Part shown: piece after piece, positions 6,248 through 6,843 of the stretch | Numbering within the stretch: the first letter of the stretch is position 1 | Layout of the letters: every line of letters begins with the position of its first letter | NCBI GenBank assembly: GCA_938039225.1 | Contig: CALHVH010000219.1 | Span: 1-6,843, forward strand | Reading direction: 5' to 3' | DNA: 6,843 nt | DNA from: an uncultured Gammaproteobacteria bacterium | GTDB taxonomy: Bacteria > Pseudomonadota > Gammaproteobacteria > Steroidobacterales > JABDMI01 | The notes under the pieces: model-generated | Told to the model about the DNA's origin: nothing | Seen by the model: the letters and a program-made list of their open reading frames with translations, nothing else | Database searches by the model: none | Position numbers and translations under genes: made by a program

Positions 6248-6843
6248 ATGAGTCGTTCAAAAGGTGGTTCACGTGGTAATTCACGTGGTCGTAATAAGCA
6301 AAACAATAAACGCAACTCAGAACATTCCGAATCTGCTCAGCAGAAGAGCATGGTTTATGGTTATCATGCAATAAAACAACTCTTGGATAGCAGTCCAAGT
6401 CGTGTGCTAGAAGTCAGTTTGCAAACGGGCAGAAAAGATGAGCGTTCGCAAACCTTAGAAAATTTATTACATACACATTCAATAGAAATTCGACGTGCCC
6501 AGCGTGAAGAATTGGATGCGAAGTTTCCTGATGTGAATCATCAAGGTTTTGTGGCTGAAATTAGTCCAGCAAAAGTTGAGAATGAAGCCTTTTTAGAGAA
6601 TCTTTTAGTTAATAATTCACAACCCTTTCTGCTGATTTTAGATCAAGTGCAAGACCCACATAACCTGGGAGCTATTCTACGTTCTGCAGCAGCAGCGGGT
6701 GTAGATGCTGTGATTGCTCCATTACGTAATGCTTGTGGGTTAACCGGTGCAGTTAGAAAGGTTGCGGTGGGTGCAGCTGAAATCGTTCCTTATATTCAAG
6801 TGACTAACCTTGCGAGAACCATTCGTTTCATGCAAGAGCAGGG
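6248..6843 (+). CDS. rlmB: 23S rRNA (guanosine-2'-O-)-methyltransferase RlmB, C-terminus cut by window edge
   Basis: RlmB uses S-adenosylmethionine to methylate the ribose of G2251 in the 23S rRNA P-loop of the peptidyl-transferase centre. The 198 complete codons seen cover the SpoU substrate-binding domain (about 35-110: V36-Y-G-Y-H-A-I, then H98-Q-G-F-V-A) and the first part of the SpoU/SPOUT methylase domain from about 126. Motif 1 is intact: D136-P-H-N-L-G-A-I-L-R-S-A, where Asn139 and Arg145 match conserved catalytic-site residues of the family. The later knot motifs that bind SAM lie beyond the window. Compared with E. coli, which starts close to its M-x-Y-G-I-H-A motif, there is an extra basic N-terminus of about 34 residues rich in Gly, Ser, Arg and Asn. 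A start at Met35 (6350) would give the usual length, but AAAGGT before 6248 favours the longer form. It is probably co-transcribed with rnr. Confidence 0.95.
   Translation, partial: MSRSKGGSRGNSRGRNKQNNKRNSEHSESAQQKSMVYGYHAIKQLLDSSPSRVLEVSLQTGRKDERSQTLENLLHTHSIEIRRAQREELDAKFPDVNHQGFVAEISPAKVENEAFLENLLVNNSQPFLLILDQVQDPHNLGAILRSAAAAGVDAVIAPLRNACGLTGAVRKVAVGAAEIVPYIQVTNLARTIRFMQEQ
6266..6289 (+). repeat. Two 12-base units coding GSRG-NSRG in the RlmB N-terminus
   Basis: TTCACGTGGT occurs twice, 12 bases apart (6268-6277 and 6280-6289), coding Ser-Arg-Gly within residues 7-14 (GSRG then NSRG). It forms the core of an RGG-like basic extension ahead of the conserved SpoU substrate-binding domain. 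It is a small in-frame duplication; RNA binding by this segment is inferred from composition only. Confidence 0.55.

Noticed and set aside
6350..6352. Alternative rlmB start at Met35
   Set aside because: It would give the usual family length, but the ATG at 6248 has a better ribosome binding site (AAAGGT) and an uninterrupted frame. Kept as a caveat in the rlmB entry.

Overview
The window reads as part of a low-GC (AT-rich) gammaproteobacterial chromosome. The main clue is the pair rnr-rlmB on the plus strand, encoding RNase R and the 23S rRNA Gm2251 methyltransferase. This arrangement is conserved in gammaproteobacteria, and the RNase R is close to the E. coli protein in length and motifs. 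Genus cannot be read from the sequence alone.

Layout: positions 1-1377 (minus) hold the first 459 codons of a membrane sensor of the 7TMR-DISM type, cut by the window edge just as a GGDEF (diguanylate cyclase) domain begins. After a 26-base gap, positions 1404-3587 (minus) hold a complete 727-residue lipoxygenase. A 198-base divergent intergenic region (3588-3785) carries likely promoters for both directions. Positions 3786-6218 (plus) are rnr, followed after 29 bases by rlmB (6248 to the right edge, cut inside the SpoU methylase domain). There are no stretches above 300 bases without a gene, and I saw no tRNA, rRNA, CRISPR array, insertion sequence or convincing intrinsic terminator.

The right half is housekeeping RNA metabolism: rnr and rlmB are probably co-transcribed. 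The left half is accessory and is the part worth attention. A lipoxygenase with all five iron ligands is rare in bacteria. Here it appears to be cytoplasmic, lacks an N-terminal PLAT domain, and has a long helical insertion containing tandem 14-residue repeats. It lies immediately upstream of, and probably in one transcript with, a membrane-anchored c-di-GMP signalling protein that has a periplasmic DISMED2-type sensor domain. A working hypothesis is a two-gene circuit in which fatty-acid oxidation (oxylipin production) is linked to c-di-GMP output. The gene order supports this, but nothing in the sequence proves it.
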